A stretch of 64,000 nt of DNA from Serratia liquefaciens ATCC 27592 (GCF_000422085.1 NC_021741.1:1550001-1614000), one strand, 5' to 3'. Counted from the first letter of the stretch, positions 1 to 13,095 are shown. Program-made: numbers and translations. The notes: generated by a model from the letters alone, not told the origin.

Positions 1-1
1 T

Positions 2-484
2 GAACCGGGCCATCCGGATGCAGAAGCGCGTACCACTTACGTGGTGAAAACGCTGAATGACGACGGTATCAAAACTCAGCAACTGCAGATGGACACCGCG
101 ATGTGGGACACCGCACAGGCAAAAGACAAGATGGACGCCTGGCTGTCCGGCCCTAACGCCAACAAAATCGAAGTGGTTATCGCCAACAACGATGCCATGG
201 CGATGGGGGCGGTAGAAGCGCTGAAAGCGCACAACAAATCCAGCATCCCGGTATTCGGTGTCGATGCCTTGCCAGAGGCTCTGGCGATGGTGAAATCCGG
301 CGCAATGGCAGGGACGGTGCTGAACGATGCCGACAATCAGGCCAAAGCCACCTTCGAGCTGGCGAAAAACCTGGCGGCGGGCAAACCTGCTGCCGACGGC
401 ACCCAATATAAAATCGACAATAAAGTGGTGCGCATTCCTTACGTTGGCGTAGATAAGGACAATTTGTCCAAATTTGTTAAGTAA
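2..484 (+). CDS. mglB: Galactose/methyl-galactoside periplasmic binding protein MglB, C-terminal part
   Basis: The open frame runs from the left window edge ([10 protein letters not shown]...) to TAA at 482-484, so the signal peptide and N-terminal lobe lie outside the window. The visible 160 residues match the C-terminal half of enterobacterial MglB. This includes [20 protein letters not shown], the segment around [10 protein letters not shown], and the end VGVDKDNL. The family is a periplasmic D-galactose/D-glucose receptor that delivers sugar to the MglA-MglC transporter and to the Trg chemoreceptor. It is the first gene of the mglBAC operon, 164 bp upstream of mglA. The GTG at 41 is internal and not a start. 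Confidence 0.95.
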   Translation, partial: EPGHPDAEARTTYVVKTLNDDGIKTQQLQMDTAMWDTAQAKDKMDAWLSGPNANKIEVVIANNDAMAMGAVEALKAHNKSSIPVFGVDALPEALAMVKSGAMAGTVLNDADNQAKATFELAKNLAAGKPAADGTQYKIDNKVVRIPYVGVDKDNLSKFVK

Positions 485-495
485 GTTCTGAATGG

Positions 496-548
496 CCCCG
501 CCTGCGGTGCGCTGCCCGGCGCCAACACCAGGAAAGCCGCCGGCGGGG
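496..548 (+). repeat. GC-rich hairpin in the mglB-mglA spacer
   Basis: Inverted repeat of 12 bp with one mismatch (496-507 with 537-548), loop of 29 nt, followed by a short T-rich stretch. Its place after the abundantly expressed binding-protein gene suggests a 3' mRNA stabiliser or attenuator that keeps mglB expression above mglA and mglC. That role is inferred from position. Confidence 0.5.
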
Positions 549-648
549 TAATTTTTCTTAAAATCACAGCCCAGATCCGATGAGTTTCAAGCTGCAGCTA
601 ATTAGGCGGCGGTTTGGAAGGTGTCGGGTCACATAGCCAGGTGTATTT

Positions 649-2157
649 ATGGCCGACAGCCCACGCGAATTTTTGCTGGAAATGACTGATATCAGTAAAT
701 CATTTCCCGGCGTCAAGGCATTGGATAATGTGAATCTGCGCGTTCGTCCGCACTCCATTCATGCATTAATGGGAGAGAACGGCGCGGGGAAATCGACATT
801 ATTAAAATGCCTGTTCGGCATTTATAAAAAGGATGCCGGCAGTATTATTTTTCAGGGCCAGGAAATAGATTTCAAAAGCTCTAAAGAGGCGCTGGAACAC
901 GGCGTGTCCATGGTGCATCAGGAATTAAACCTGGTCTTGCAGCGCACCGTGATGGACAACATGTGGTTGGGGCGCTACCCGACCAAGGGCATGTTTGTCG
1001 ATCAGGACAAGATGCTGAAAGATACCCAGGCGATATTCGACGAGCTGGATATTGATATTAACCCGCGGGATAAAGTGGGCACGCTATCGGTATCGCAAAT
1101 GCAGATGATTGAAATCGCCAAGGCTTTCTCCTATGACGCCAAGATTGTCATTATGGATGAGCCCACTTCATCGCTGACGGAAAAAGAGGTGAACCACCTG
1201 TTCACCATTATCCGCAAGCTGAAGGAACGCGGCTGCGGCATCGTCTATATCTCGCATAAGATGGAAGAGATCTTCCAGCTGTGCGACGAAATCACCATTC
1301 TGCGTGATGGCCAGTGGATCGCCACCCAGCCGCTGGAAGGGCTGGATATGGACAAGATCATCTCGATGATGGTGGGGCGTTCGCTCAGCCAGCGTTTCCC
1401 CGATCGACAGAATACGCCGGGCGAGGTGATCCTGGAGGTGAAGAACCTGACCTCCTTGCGCCAGCCTTCGATTCGCGACGTCTCTTTCGATCTGCATCAG
1501 GGCGAGATCCTCGGCATCGCCGGGCTGGTGGGGGCCAAACGTACCGACATCGTCGAAACCCTGTTTGGCATCCGCGAAAAAATTGCGGGTACCATCAAGC
1601 TGCACGGTAAAACCATCAACAACCACAGCGCCAATGAGGCGATAAACCACGGTTTCGCACTGGTCACCGAAGAACGTCGTTCCACCGGGATTTATGCCTA
1701 TCTGGACGTGGGGTTCAACTCGCTGATCTCCAATATTCGCAACTACAAAAATAAAATCGGCCTGTTGGATAACGCACGCATGAAAAGCGATACCCAGTGG
1801 GTGATCGATGCCATGCGGGTCAAAACCCCGGGCCATCATACCCACATAGGTTCGCTGTCGGGCGGTAATCAGCAGAAGGTGATCATCGGCCGTTGGCTGC
1901 TGACTCAGCCGGAAATATTAATGCTGGATGAGCCGACGCGCGGCATTGACGTCGGCGCCAAATTCGAAATTTATCAGCTGATGACCGAACTGGCGAAGAA
2001 GGGCAAGGGGATCATTATTGTCTCGTCTGAAATGCCGGAGCTTTTGGGAATTACCGACAGAATACTGGTGATGAGTAATGGTCAGGTTGCGGGCATCGTT
2101 AACACCAAACAGACCTCGCAAAATGAAATTTTACGTCTCGCATCCCTGCACCTTTAA
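649..2157 (+). CDS. mglA: Galactose/methyl-galactoside ABC transporter ATPase MglA
   Basis: A 502-residue sugar-import ATPase with two fused nucleotide-binding domains. Domain 1 has Walker [10 protein letters not shown] at residues 42-50, a signature-like [13 protein letters not shown] and Walker [10 protein letters not shown]. Domain 2 has the degenerate P-loop GLVGAKRTD typical of this family, signature LSGGNQQK at 403-410 and Walker [10 protein letters not shown]. It powers uptake of galactose and beta-methylgalactoside through MglC. The length equals the usual family size (about 506). The start ATG at 649 gives the normal MglA N-terminus. It lies 11 bp upstream of mglC in one operon. Confidence 0.97.
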   Translation: MADSPREFLLEMTDISKSFPGVKALDNVNLRVRPHSIHALMGENGAGKSTLLKCLFGIYKKDAGSIIFQGQEIDFKSSKEALEHGVSMVHQELNLVLQRTVMDNMWLGRYPTKGMFVDQDKMLKDTQAIFDELDIDINPRDKVGTLSVSQMQMIEIAKAFSYDAKIVIMDEPTSSLTEKEVNHLFTIIRKLKERGCGIVYISHKMEEIFQLCDEITILRDGQWIATQPLEGLDMDKIISMMVGRSLSQRFPDRQNTPGEVILEVKNLTSLRQPSIRDVSFDLHQGEILGIAGLVGAKRTDIVETLFGIREKIAGTIKLHGKTINNHSANEAINHGFALVTEERRSTGIYAYLDVGFNSLISNIRNYKNKIGLLDNARMKSDTQWVIDAMRVKTPGHHTHIGSLSGGNQQKVIIGRWLLTQPEILMLDEPTRGIDVGAKFEIYQLMTELAKKGKGIIIVSSEMPELLGITDRILVMSNGQVAGIVNTKQTSQNEILRLASLHL

Positions 2158-2168
2158 GGATCAGAATT

Positions 2169-3179
2169 ATGAACGCGCTGAATAAAAAAACTTTGTTCAC
2201 CTATTTCAAGGAAGGTGGCATTTACGTGGTGTTGCTGGTGCTGCTGGCAATTATTATTATCCAGGATCCGACCTTCCTCAGTCTAATGAACCTGAGCAAT
2301 ATCCTGACCCAGTCTTCGGTGCGCATCATTATTGCACTGGGCGTGGCGGGGCTGATTGTTACCCAGGGGACCGACCTGTCCGCCGGGCGCCAGGTTGGCC
2401 TGGCGGCGGTGATCGCGGCGACGTTGTTGCAGTCGATGGACAACGTGAACAAGGTATTTCCGCATATGGAAACCTGGTCGATCCCACTGGTGATCCTGCT
2501 GGTGTGCGCCGTGGGTGCGGTGATCGGTCTGGTGAACGGTTTGATCATCGCTTACCTCAATGTGACGCCGTTTATTACCACGCTGGGCACCATGATCATC
2601 GTTTACGGCATCAACTCGCTGTATTACGACTCCGTTGGCGCATCGCCAGTGGCGGGGTTTGATCCCAAGTTTTCCACCTTTGCCCAGGGGTTCCTGCGTT
2701 TTGGCGACTTTAAGCTGTCGTACATCACCTTCTACGCCATCATTGCGATTATTTTTGTCTGGATCCTGTGGAATAAAACCCGCTTCGGCAAAAATATTTT
2801 CGCCATCGGCGGAAACCCTGAGGCAGCCAAGGTTTCTGGCGTGAACGTGCCGTTGAACCTGATCATGATTTATGCGCTGTCCGGGGTGTTCTACGCCTTC
2901 GGTGGTTTACTGGAAGCGGGCCGTATCGGCAGCGCCACCAATAACCTGGGCTTTATGTATGAACTGGACGCCATTGCGGCGTGCGTGGTAGGCGGGGTGT
3001 CCTTTGCCGGCGGTGTCGGGACGGTGCTGGGGGTCGTGACCGGGGTCATCATCTTTACGGTTATCAACTACGGCCTGACCTACATTGGCGTTAACCCTTA
3101 CTGGCAGTACATCATCAAGGGTGGCATCATTATCTTCGCCGTGGCGTTGGACTCCTTAAAATACGCCAAGAAAAAATAG
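2169..3179 (+). CDS. mglC: Galactose/methyl-galactoside ABC transporter permease MglC
   Basis: A 336-residue, strongly hydrophobic protein of the BPD_transp_2 permease family. It has multiple membrane segments beginning at about residue 17 (VVLLVLLAIIIIQ) and the conserved motifs GTDLSAG and AIGGNPEAAKVSG. The latter lies in the cytoplasmic loop that couples to the ATPase. It forms the inner-membrane channel of the Mgl importer. It is the last gene of mglBAC and is followed within 20 bp by a stem-loop. Confidence 0.97.
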   Translation: MNALNKKTLFTYFKEGGIYVVLLVLLAIIIIQDPTFLSLMNLSNILTQSSVRIIIALGVAGLIVTQGTDLSAGRQVGLAAVIAATLLQSMDNVNKVFPHMETWSIPLVILLVCAVGAVIGLVNGLIIAYLNVTPFITTLGTMIIVYGINSLYYDSVGASPVAGFDPKFSTFAQGFLRFGDFKLSYITFYAIIAIIFVWILWNKTRFGKNIFAIGGNPEAAKVSGVNVPLNLIMIYALSGVFYAFGGLLEAGRIGSATNNLGFMYELDAIAACVVGGVSFAGGVGTVLGVVTGVIIFTVINYGLTYIGVNPYWQYIIKGGIIIFAVALDSLKYAKKK

Positions 3180-3197
3180 TTGTGTCTCAGCTATGAA

Positions 3198-3225
3198 AAC
3201 GGCCAGCAAATGCTGGCCGTTGCTG
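3198..3225. terminator. Stem-loop between mglC and sanA
   Basis: Ten-bp perfect inverted repeat (3199-3208 with 3211-3220) with a very tight loop, between the converging ends of mglC (+) and sanA (-). The T-run is weak on the plus side. It probably serves as a terminator or 3' end for both genes. Confidence 0.55.
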
Positions 3226-3245
3226 TTTCCAGGGCGGGATAAAGC

Positions 3246-3992
<747 letters not shown>

Positions 3993-4107
3993 TTACGCGC
4001 ACAGGGGCCAAAAAAGATGGCTCAAGGCTACTTTACCTGACAGGCCGACGCAAGCTTGACGCCCTATCAAGCAAGCATTGCACCGCATTTTTAGGCGGTT
4101 TGAGCAT

Positions 4108-4131
4108 AAAAAAAGCCCGGCGAGCCGGGCC
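4108..4131 (-). terminator. Rho-independent terminator of maeA
   Basis: On the minus strand, a GC stem (4125-4130 with 4115-4120, loop of 4) is followed by seven U residues (4114-4108), 20 bp past the maeA stop codon. Confidence 0.85.
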
Positions 4132-4150
4132 TGATGTTTAACTGTGCAAA

Positions 4151-5860
<1,710 letters not shown>

Positions 5861-6038
5861 TCAACGTATCGGATAACTTTATGGGCTAGATCCTAAAAGA
5901 TCGGGGAAATATGTACAGCAATTGTTATCGGATCATGAGGTAAATTGGCGTAATTATCGACGATCAAGTCCTAATTTAACTAAAGAAAGTGTTTTAAGAC
6001 GTGAATGCCATTGTAATCGGCTGGCGGGGCTGGTAACA

Positions 6039-6058
6039 GCGGTGCCGGGCAGCACCGC
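6039..6058 (-). terminator. Hairpin downstream of cdd
   Basis: Seven-bp perfect GC stem (6039-6045 with 6052-6058, loop of 6), 13 bp beyond the cdd stop on the minus strand. There is no clear U-tract, so it is at best a weak terminator or 3' protective hairpin. Confidence 0.4.
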
Positions 6059-6070
6059 CGGGGGGCAGAT

Positions 6071-6955
6071 TTAGAAAGTGATACGACTGACATTTTGGCA
6101 ACCCAGCGCGGCCAACGTGGCGCGGGTGGCATCCCATTGGGTGAGGATGGCACTGTCGGGCTCGGCCAGCACCGCTCGAACCACTTTTTGGCAGTCGCCG
6201 CCGGAGACGTTCATCAGAATCAGCGCGGCCTGCAGCGGCGGCAGGCTGGGGTTGAAGGCTGCGTTTTCCGCATAGCGACCGCTATAAATCGTCCCGTCTT
6301 CGGCTTCCAGTGCGACGCCGCTGTGGGCATTGCTGTAGGGCGCGTGACTCTGATTGGCGGCAGCCAGCGCGGCCATCTCCAGTTCGTCGGTCAGCGTCAG
6401 TTGGAAACCATGATCGACGTGGTCCATCAGCAACGTGGCGATATTCAGGTCTTTCGGGCCGAAGGCATCCGGCAGATAGTCGCCCAGGGTGGCCGGTTCG
6501 CGACCGGGCAGACGAATTTTCAGCGTGGTACCACTGTTGAGTTCGTTCATAAACTGACGGCAGTGACCACAAGGCGTGTAATTAACGGTGATGGAGGCTA
6601 ACGTTGATTCGCCGCGTAGCCAGGCATGAGTCACGGCACACTGCTCTGCATGAATGGTTTGTTGCATCGGCGCGCCGCTGAACTCCATGTTGGCGCCAAA
6701 ATACAGGTTGCCGCTCTGCCCGCGAGCAATGGCGCCAACATAAAACTGCGAAATCGGCGCTAACGAGCAGGCCGCCGCCAGCGGCAGCAGAGCGAATGCC
6801 AGAGCATCATCATCCAGCCCGCAGCGCTGCTTGATAGCATCCACTTGTTCCGCCTTGAGCATGGCCGGAAAATCAGGCGCATCAAAATAAGGCAGCAGGG
6901 CGGATTGCAATGTGGCGGGCAGTTCAGCAAAAGCGGTTTGAAAACGCGGGTGCAT
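6071..6955 (-). CDS. cdd: Cytidine deaminase
   Basis: 294 residues, equal to the E. coli enzyme. It hydrolytically deaminates cytidine and deoxycytidine to uridine and deoxyuridine in pyrimidine salvage. The zinc site is complete: H102-A-E104 in [12 protein letters not shown], and C129/C132 in TPCGHCRQF. The second, non-catalytic CDA domain follows ([20 protein letters not shown]). It is transcribed on the minus strand, downstream of yohJK, from its own control region at 6980-7080. Confidence 0.97.
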   Translation of the reverse strand: MHPRFQTAFAELPATLQSALLPYFDAPDFPAMLKAEQVDAIKQRCGLDDDALAFALLPLAAACSLAPISQFYVGAIARGQSGNLYFGANMEFSGAPMQQTIHAEQCAVTHAWLRGESTLASITVNYTPCGHCRQFMNELNSGTTLKIRLPGREPATLGDYLPDAFGPKDLNIATLLMDHVDHGFQLTLTDELEMAALAAANQSHAPYSNAHSGVALEAEDGTIYSGRYAENAAFNPSLPPLQAALILMNVSGGDCQKVVRAVLAEPDSAILTQWDATRATLAALGCQNVSRITF

Positions 6956-6979
6956 AGAAACTCTCTCTACAGGTTAACG

Positions 6980-7079
6980 GGATAACATTCTAGGCAGCCC
7001 GGCGCGAATAAAGTGTGATGTAAATCTCTTTATTGATGAAATCAATGCAATGAAAACCATAAATGCGAGATGTATCGCA
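6980..7079 (-). promoter_or_regulatory. cdd promoter with tandem CRP sites and a CytR-like octamer
   Basis: Reading the minus strand, a -10 TAGAAT lies at 6992-6987. A CRP-like site (AGAGA-N6-TCACA) is centred at about 7021.5 and a second symmetric one (TGCGA-N6-TCGCA) at 7071.5, exactly 50 bp apart. With a start near 6980 they fall at about -41.5 and -91.5. A CytR-type octamer (AATGCAAT on the plus strand, 7044-7051) lies between them. This matches the known architecture of CRP-activated, CytR-repressed enterobacterial nucleoside-salvage promoters such as E. coli cdd. The assignment to function is inference. Confidence 0.62.
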
Positions 7080-7090
7080 AGTTTTAGACC

Positions 7091-7786
7091 TTACGCAAAC
7101 AGGTGCAACAGTACCGGAAACAGAAACGGCGCCAGCAGCGAGGTGATGATGCCGCAGATCACCAGGGCCAGTGAACCAAATGCCCCTTCCTGATAGTCCA
7201 TTTCCGCACAGCGTGCCGTGCCGAGCGCATGTGACGCGGTCCCCATAGCCAACCCGCGTGCCGAGCGGGTTGTGATTTTCAATACTTTGAACAGCGTATG
7301 CCCGAAAACCGCGCCGAGAATACCGACGAAAATCACGCAAACGGCGCTGATTGCCGGAATGCCGCCGAGCGACTCTGCGACCGCCATGGCGATGGGCGTG
7401 GTGACCGATTTTGGCATGATGGAAGCGGCAATTTCCGGCGTAGCCCCCATCCATAAAGCGATGGCGCCGCCGCTGATCATCGCGGTGAGGCTGCCGATAA
7501 AGCAGACGGCGATAATGGACTTCCAGCGCGCGCGGATCTGATGCAGCTGTTCATACAGCGGATAAGCCAATGCCACTACGGCCGGTTGCAGCAAGTCATT
7601 GAGGATTTTACTGCCCTGAAAATAACGCTCATAAGGAATGCCGGTCAGCAACAGCAGGGGGATGATCACCGCCATCGACACCAGCAGTGGGTTCAGCAAC
7701 GGCATGTTCAGCCATTGCGCCAGTTTGCGCGCTGCAAAATAGATGGCCAGCGTCAGCGGTAATGACCACCAGATTTCATGGATCAT
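7091..7786 (-). CDS. yohK: LrgB/CidB-family membrane protein YohK
   Basis: 231 residues with several membrane segments. It shows the LrgB signature region with [17 protein letters not shown] and [13 protein letters not shown]. The family is paired with LrgA/CidA proteins, described as holin-like or as carriers of small organic acids; the exact role in enterobacteria is unsettled. Its ATG overlaps the end of yohJ by 4 bp (7783-7786), which implies translational coupling. Confidence 0.92.
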   Translation of the reverse strand: MIHEIWWSLPLTLAIYFAARKLAQWLNMPLLNPLLVSMAVIIPLLLLTGIPYERYFQGSKILNDLLQPAVVALAYPLYEQLHQIRARWKSIIAVCFIGSLTAMISGGAIALWMGATPEIAASIMPKSVTTPIAMAVAESLGGIPAISAVCVIFVGILGAVFGHTLFKVLKITTRSARGLAMGTASHALGTARCAEMDYQEGAFGSLALVICGIITSLLAPFLFPVLLHLFA

Positions 7787-8190
7787 TTTTCGCCCTCCGC
7801 GGCATCAGGCTTGCCGATGATGGTGCGTTCCCGGTGGAAATAATGTGAGGTGTAGCCGACCACCACCAACACCATCAGGGTGCTGACGATGCAGGACACC
7901 ACCAGCGGCCCCAGATGCTCGATAATTTGGTCATAGTATTTCATCACTCCCACGCCGATAGGCACGAACAACAGCACCATATAGCGGATCAGCAGGTGGC
8001 AACCGGGTTTGACCCATTTGGCCGGCAGAATTTGGGTGGAGAGCAGGGCGAACAGCAACAGCATGCCGATAATGCTGCCCGGAATGGCGATCGGCAGCAG
8101 AGCCGCGATGGCATTGCCGGCGAACAGACAAAGGTAGATAAGGACGAATGCCCTCAGGTATTTCCAGCACAGAGTGAGTAGCTTGGCCAT
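7783..8190 (-). CDS. yohJ: LrgA/CidA-family membrane protein YohJ
   Basis: 135 residues with four predicted membrane segments and the LrgA motif [17 protein letters not shown]. It also carries a [23 protein letters not shown] stretch (conserved core [11 protein letters not shown]). It is the first gene of the yohJK pair and its 3' end overlaps yohK. It is presumed to form a membrane complex with YohK. A CRP-like palindrome lies about 45 bp upstream of the start. Confidence 0.92.
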   Translation of the reverse strand: MAKLLTLCWKYLRAFVLIYLCLFAGNAIAALLPIAIPGSIIGMLLLFALLSTQILPAKWVKPGCHLLIRYMVLLFVPIGVGVMKYYDQIIEHLGPLVVSCIVSTLMVLVVVGYTSHYFHRERTIIGKPDAAEGEK

Positions 8191-8233
8191 AACTTAATCC
8201 CGTTTAACCGATGCATTCATCATACAATTAAAC

Positions 8234-8249
8234 TGTGATCTTCGCCACA
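8234..8249 (-). promoter_or_regulatory. CRP-like site upstream of yohJ
   Basis: TGTGA-N6-CCACA on the plus strand (TGTGG-N6-TCACA read toward yohJ) matches 9 of 10 conserved CRP positions. It lies 44 bp before the yohJ start. No convincing -10 element was identified, so the mode of control is open. Confidence 0.45.
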
Positions 8250-8326
8250 AATCACACCATGAATTCTCTCTATGGCTACCATGCCGATGGGGCTGGTTGA
8301 CAACCGCGATGAAAAGGGACGCAGGT

Positions 8327-9550
8327 TTATTCTGCACTGGCGAAGTTGGCATTCTGTTGTTGCCTCTGCGCCAGGCGATGCCCGAGAAAAAAGAATAGCA
8401 GGCTGAGCAGCGCAGCAGCAATCAACATCAGAAACATCATTTGCGGCGCGGCGTAGCTGAGAATAAAACCGCACAGTACCGGATTGATGGCGCCGCCCAG
8501 AGCGCTCAGGTTTTGTACGCCGTAATAGCTGCCTTTCAGGTGCTGTGGCGCGATGAAGTCGATAAACATATATTCCACCGGGATCACTATGATTTCGCCC
8601 AGGGTGAATATCGCCATGGCAAGGATCCAGAGCCAGAGCGATTGCCCGGCCAGCCAAAAACCGATCAGCCCGAGAATGAAAAATAGCGTGCCCAGCGTCA
8701 GCCAGCGCAGCATATTTTCCTGACGCATGCCGCGGCTGAGCAGATACTGCAGGGCGATGACGATACAGGCGTTGACGATCATCACCGCCCCAATGACCTG
8801 ATAAGCGAACTCTGCATTAGAAACGGTGATCAGGTATTGCGATAAATAGCCGGAGAACTGGCCGAAAACCACCGCACCCAGCGTACTGCCAAGTGTGAAG
8901 TAAATCAGCCGGCGATCGTTACGCAGAATGGTCAGCGTTTGGCGAAAATTAGGGCGCGCGGTGGGCGTTGCATCCAGCGCGACCGGGGCCGTAGCGGGCT
9001 GCTTGCCCAGGATGACGTTCAGCGTCGCCACCGTGAATAAAGCCAATCCACCGGAAAGGTAAAACGGCAACAGCGGATCCAGACCTGCCACCAGTACCCC
9101 CAACGATGATCCAACCGCCCAGCCGACGTTGACCAGCGTATAGTTTATTGAAAAGGCTTTGATGCGCTGCGCGACCGGCAGCCAGTCGGCAAAGCACGCT
9201 TTAATGGTGATGCCCAATACGGAATAGGCGGTATGTAAAATAGCCAAAACCACAACGATACCCCCCGGCCGCGGGATCCACGGGATAGCGAAAAAACTCA
9301 GGGCGAACAAAAGAATGGAAATCAGGATCAGCGTGTTTTTGTTGAATTTGTCTACCAGGTAGCCGCCATACAGGCTGGCGAAAATGCCGATCGCCAGGCT
9401 GATACCCAGAATGATGCCGACGCTTTTGGGCAGCAGATGAAAATGCCCGGTCAGATAGATAGTAATGAACGGCAGCGTTACGCCGCGGCCAATGGTCAGT
9501 ACCAGCGAACTGACCAGCAAGGCGTTAATCAGCGGTGGGAATCCCTTCAT
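8327..9550 (-). CDS. MFS transporter, YdeE-like
   Basis: A 407-residue major facilitator protein with about 12 membrane segments. SSLVLTIGRGVTLPFITIYL near the N-terminus, FSINYTLVNVGWAVGSSLG and LGEIIVIPVEYMFIDFIAP resemble the E. coli YdeE group of small-molecule exporters. The start was set at the ATG at 9550 (MKGFPPL), which has an AGGT ribosome-binding site 9 bases upstream and begins directly at the first membrane segment. An upstream in-frame ATG at 9604 would add 18 unlikely residues. Substrate unknown. It precedes yohJ on the same strand by 136 bp. Confidence 0.85.
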   Translation of the reverse strand: MKGFPPLINALLVSSLVLTIGRGVTLPFITIYLTGHFHLLPKSVGIILGISLAIGIFASLYGGYLVDKFNKNTLILISILLFALSFFAIPWIPRPGGIVVVLAILHTAYSVLGITIKACFADWLPVAQRIKAFSINYTLVNVGWAVGSSLGVLVAGLDPLLPFYLSGGLALFTVATLNVILGKQPATAPVALDATPTARPNFRQTLTILRNDRRLIYFTLGSTLGAVVFGQFSGYLSQYLITVSNAEFAYQVIGAVMIVNACIVIALQYLLSRGMRQENMLRWLTLGTLFFILGLIGFWLAGQSLWLWILAMAIFTLGEIIVIPVEYMFIDFIAPQHLKGSYYGVQNLSALGGAINPVLCGFILSYAAPQMMFLMLIAAALLSLLFFFLGHRLAQRQQQNANFASAE

Positions 9551-9722
9551 ATCAGACCTGTTTATGCATACAGTGATAAAACCAGTATGGATAACATAGC
9601 TCATTTTGGCCGTCTGGGAAGAGGCGATGTAAAAAAAGAGGTTACTTCGGTAAGCTCCTGGAGAGGGATTACTTGCCGGTTTTAGCCTGAAGCCTGGCGT
9701 ATCACTACTGGACTAAGCGCAT

Positions 9723-9750
9723 AAAAAGGGCCGAGCAAGCTCGACCCTTT
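9723..9750 (-). terminator. Rho-independent terminator of metG
   Basis: On the minus strand, a nine-bp stem (9747-9739 with 9736-9728, one G-U pair) is followed by five U residues (9727-9723), 20 bp after the metG stop. Confidence 0.85.
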
Positions 9751-9769
9751 AGAGGTTGGAAAACAGGTA

Positions 9770-11797
9770 TTATTTCACCTGCATTCCTGGCTGTGCGCCG
9801 CTGTCCGGGCTCAGCAGGAAGATCTCTTTCCCTCCTGGGCCGGCAGCCATCACCATGCCTTCAGAAATCCCGAAGCGCATTTTACGCGGTGCCAGGTTGG
9901 CGACCATGATGGTCAGACGGCCTTCAAGCGCTTTCGGATCCGGGTAAGCGGAGCGAATGCCAGAGAAGATCTGACGTGATTCGCCGCCCAGATCCAGCTG
10001 CAGCTTCAGCAACTTGTCTGAACCTTCAACAAAGTCGGCGCTCTTGATCAGCGCAATGCGCATATCAACCTTGGCGAAATCGTCAAAGGTGATGGTTTCC
10101 TGAATAGGATCGTCCGCCAACGGCCCGCTGACCACTTTCGTTGCCGCCATGTCTTCTTTCGAGGCGCTAACCATTTCATTGACCTTATCCAGGTCGATAC
10201 GGTTGAACAGCGCCTTGAATGCGTTGACCTGATGCCCCAACAGCGGTTGCTGGATGCTGTCCCAGGTAAGCTCGCAGTTGAGGAAGGCTTCGGTACGTTC
10301 GGTCAGTGACGGCAGCACCGGTTTCAGATAGGTCATCAGCACGCGGAACAGGTTGATGCCCATGGAACAGATGGCCTGCAGATCGGCATCGCGGCCTTCT
10401 TGCTTCGCCACCACCCAAGGAGCCTGTTCGTCCACATAGCGGTTAGCCAAATCGGCCAGCGCCATGATTTCGCGGATTGCACGGCCCGACTCACGGCTGG
10501 CGTAGGCGTCGGCGATGCTTTGCGCTGCGTCAACGAAGGTCTGGTACAGCGCCGGATCGGCCAGCTTGTCGGCCAGTTGGCCACCGAAACGCTTGCTGAT
10601 AAAGCCGGCGTTGCGCGAAGCCAGGTTGACCACTTTGTTGACGATGTCGGCGTTCACCCGCTGCACGAAATCTTCCAGATTCAGGTCGATATCGTCAATG
10701 CGTGAAGACAGCTTGGCGGCGTAGTAATAACGCAGGCAGTCGGCATCCAGGTGTTGCAAGTAGGTGCCGGCCTTGATGAAAGTGCCGCGAGATTTGGACA
10801 TCTTGGCGCCGTTCACTGTCACATAGCCGTGCACGAACAGATTGGTCGGTTTGCGGAAGTTACTGCCTTCCAGCATCGCCGGCCAGAACAGGCTGTGGAA
10901 ATAAACGATGTCTTTACCGATAAAGTGATACAGCTCGGTCGTGGAGTCCTTACGCCAGAACTCGTCGAAATCCAGATCGCCGCGCTTGTCGCACAGGTTT
11001 TTGAATGAACCCATGTAACCGATAGGCGCATCTAGCCAGACGTAGAAGTATTTGCCCGGCGCGTCCGGGATTTCAAAGCCGAAATACGGCGCATCGCGGG
11101 AGATATCCCACTGTTGCAGGCCGGATTCGAACCACTCCTGCATCTTGTTTGCCACCTGTTCTTGCAGCGCGCCGGAACGGGTCCAGGCCTGCAGCATTTC
11201 GCTGAACGACGGCAGATCAAAGAAGAAGTGCTCTGAATCACGCAATACCGGTGTTGCCCCGGAAACCACGGATTTCGGCTCGATCAACTCGGTCGGGCTG
11301 TAGGTCGCGCCGCAGACTTCGCAGTTGTCGCCGTATTGGTCCGGTGATTTACATTTCGGGCAGGTGCCTTTGACGAAACGGTCGGGCAGGAACATGCCTT
11401 TCTCCGGATCGTACAGCTGGGAAATGGTGCGGTTCTTGATAAAGCCGTTTTCTTTCAGGCGGCCGTAAATCAGGCTCGACAGTTCACGGTTTTCATCGCT
11501 ATGGGTGGAATGATAGTTATCATAGCTGATGCCAAAACCGGCGAAATCCTGTTGGTGTTCCTGGCTCATCTCCGCAATCATTTCTTCCGGCTTGATGCCC
11601 AACTGCTGAGCTTTCAGCATGATTGGCGTGCCGTGCGCATCGTCCGCACAGATGAAATGAACCTCGTTGCCGCGCATTCGTTGGTAACGAACCCAGATAT
11701 CTGCCTGGATATGCTCGAGCATGTGGCCGAGATGGATGGAACCATTTGCGTACGGTAGCGCGCACGTCACCAATAATTTTTTCGCGACTTGAGCCAT
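9770..11797 (-). CDS. metG: Methionyl-tRNA synthetase
   Basis: 675 residues. It charges tRNA-Met with methionine in the cytosol. Visible features are the class I HIGH-type motif at 21-24 (in ANGSIHLGH), the zinc-knuckle cysteines C146, C149, C159 and C162, KMSKS at 332-336, and the C-terminal OB-fold tRNA-binding domain (from about residue 575, [14 protein letters not shown]) that mediates dimerisation. The start was placed at the ATG at 11797 (MAQVAKKLL); the frame stays open to 11938, but those 47 residues have no counterpart in MetG. It is divergent from mrp with a 160-bp shared spacer. Confidence 0.97.
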   Translation of the reverse strand: MAQVAKKLLVTCALPYANGSIHLGHMLEHIQADIWVRYQRMRGNEVHFICADDAHGTPIMLKAQQLGIKPEEMIAEMSQEHQQDFAGFGISYDNYHSTHSDENRELSSLIYGRLKENGFIKNRTISQLYDPEKGMFLPDRFVKGTCPKCKSPDQYGDNCEVCGATYSPTELIEPKSVVSGATPVLRDSEHFFFDLPSFSEMLQAWTRSGALQEQVANKMQEWFESGLQQWDISRDAPYFGFEIPDAPGKYFYVWLDAPIGYMGSFKNLCDKRGDLDFDEFWRKDSTTELYHFIGKDIVYFHSLFWPAMLEGSNFRKPTNLFVHGYVTVNGAKMSKSRGTFIKAGTYLQHLDADCLRYYYAAKLSSRIDDIDLNLEDFVQRVNADIVNKVVNLASRNAGFISKRFGGQLADKLADPALYQTFVDAAQSIADAYASRESGRAIREIMALADLANRYVDEQAPWVVAKQEGRDADLQAICSMGINLFRVLMTYLKPVLPSLTERTEAFLNCELTWDSIQQPLLGHQVNAFKALFNRIDLDKVNEMVSASKEDMAATKVVSGPLADDPIQETITFDDFAKVDMRIALIKSADFVEGSDKLLKLQLDLGGESRQIFSGIRSAYPDPKALEGRLTIMVANLAPRKMRFGISEGMVMAAGPGGKEIFLLSPDSGAQPGMQVK

Positions 11798-11957
11798 AGT
11801 GAGAACTTGGTTTCTGTAATGAATAAAAAGGGTCTTCGATGTTACCCGATCGCGCCCGCCACGGCTAGGGCGGTTTCTTTGTGCGGACATGCGCCGACCG
11901 GCTCTCACTTCTGATATGCTTAGCGGGAAGCTATCCATTCAAAATCAAGGAGCCGGG

Positions 11958-13070
11958 ATGAACGCAAAATCCCCCGAGCAGACCAACCCCGAAGTTCTGC
12001 GTGCCCTGGTGACCGGTGTACTGGCCGCCTTTGAACACCCGACGTTAAAAAACAATCTGACTGCGCTGAAGGCAATTCACCACTGCGCGCTGCTGGATAA
12101 TGTGCTGCATATTGAATTGACCATGCCCTTTGCCTGGCAAAGTGGTTTTGAGGCGCTCAAAGACAGCGTCAGCGCAGAACTGCTGCGCGTGACCGGCGCC
12201 GAAGCGATTGACTGGAAACTGAAGCATGATATCACCACGCTGAAACGCGCCAACGATCAGGCTGGCATCAAGGGCGTGCGCAATATTATCGCCATCAGTT
12301 CCGGCAAGGGCGGGGTAGGCAAATCCACCACAGCGGTTAACCTGGCGTTAGCGCTGGTGGCAGAAGGCGCCAAGGTCGGTATTTTGGACGCCGACATCTA
12401 TGGCCCGTCAATTCCGAACATGCTGGGGACCGAAAACGAGCGACCAACCTCGCCGGACGGTCAGCACATGGCGCCGATCGTGGCCCACGGGTTAGCGACC
12501 AACTCGATCGGTTATCTGGTGACCGATGACAACGCCATGGTTTGGCGTGGCCCAATGGCCAGCAAGGCGCTGATGCAACTGCTGCAGGACACGCTGTGGC
12601 CGGATCTGGACTATTTGGTGCTGGATATGCCGCCGGGCACTGGCGACATCCAGTTGACGCTGTCGCAAAATATTCCGGTCACTGGCGCTCTGGTTGTTAC
12701 AACACCGCAGGATATTGCGCTGCTCGATGCCGCCAAGGGCATTGTGATGTTTGAAAAAGTGCATGTGCCGGTCTTGGGTATCGTGGAAAACATGAGCGTG
12801 CATATTTGCAGCAACTGCGGACATCACGAGCCGATCTTCGGTACCGGCGGGGCGGAGAAGCTGGTGAAGAAATACCACAGCCGCCTGTTGGGGCAACTGC
12901 CGCTGCACATTTCTCTGCGCGAGGATTTGGATCGCGGTGCGCCAACGGTGATAAGCCGACCGGACAGTGAGTTTGCCGAACTGTATCGCCAACTTGCCGG
13001 CCGGGTGGCCGCGCAAATGTACTGGCAGGGCGAAGCTATCCCAACAGAAATTTCTTTCCGCGCGTTGTAG
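11958..13070 (+). CDS. mrp: Iron-sulfur cluster carrier ATPase Mrp (ApbC)
   Basis: 370 residues. A MIP18-like N-terminal domain (about 10-100) is followed by a Mrp/NBP35 P-loop domain with the deviant Walker A GKGGVGKS at 116-123 and the cluster-binding C284-x-x-C287 (CSNCGHHEPIFG). It binds and transfers [4Fe-4S] clusters to apoproteins. The start at 11958 has an AAGGAG site 7 bases upstream; the frame is open from 11889 but the earlier part overlaps the metG leader. It is divergent from metG, as in other enterobacteria. Confidence 0.96.
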   Translation: MNAKSPEQTNPEVLRALVTGVLAAFEHPTLKNNLTALKAIHHCALLDNVLHIELTMPFAWQSGFEALKDSVSAELLRVTGAEAIDWKLKHDITTLKRANDQAGIKGVRNIIAISSGKGGVGKSTTAVNLALALVAEGAKVGILDADIYGPSIPNMLGTENERPTSPDGQHMAPIVAHGLATNSIGYLVTDDNAMVWRGPMASKALMQLLQDTLWPDLDYLVLDMPPGTGDIQLTLSQNIPVTGALVVTTPQDIALLDAAKGIVMFEKVHVPVLGIVENMSVHICSNCGHHEPIFGTGGAEKLVKKYHSRLLGQLPLHISLREDLDRGAPTVISRPDSEFAELYRQLAGRVAAQMYWQGEAIPTEISFRAL

Positions 13071-13095
13071 TTGTAATCGTCGCAGGCAGAAAGAT

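Noticed and set aside
1168..1845. 225-codon open frame on the minus strand inside mglA
   Set aside because: Lies wholly within a well-recognised mglA; no ribosome site and no family features; opposite-strand shadow of GC-rich coding sequence.
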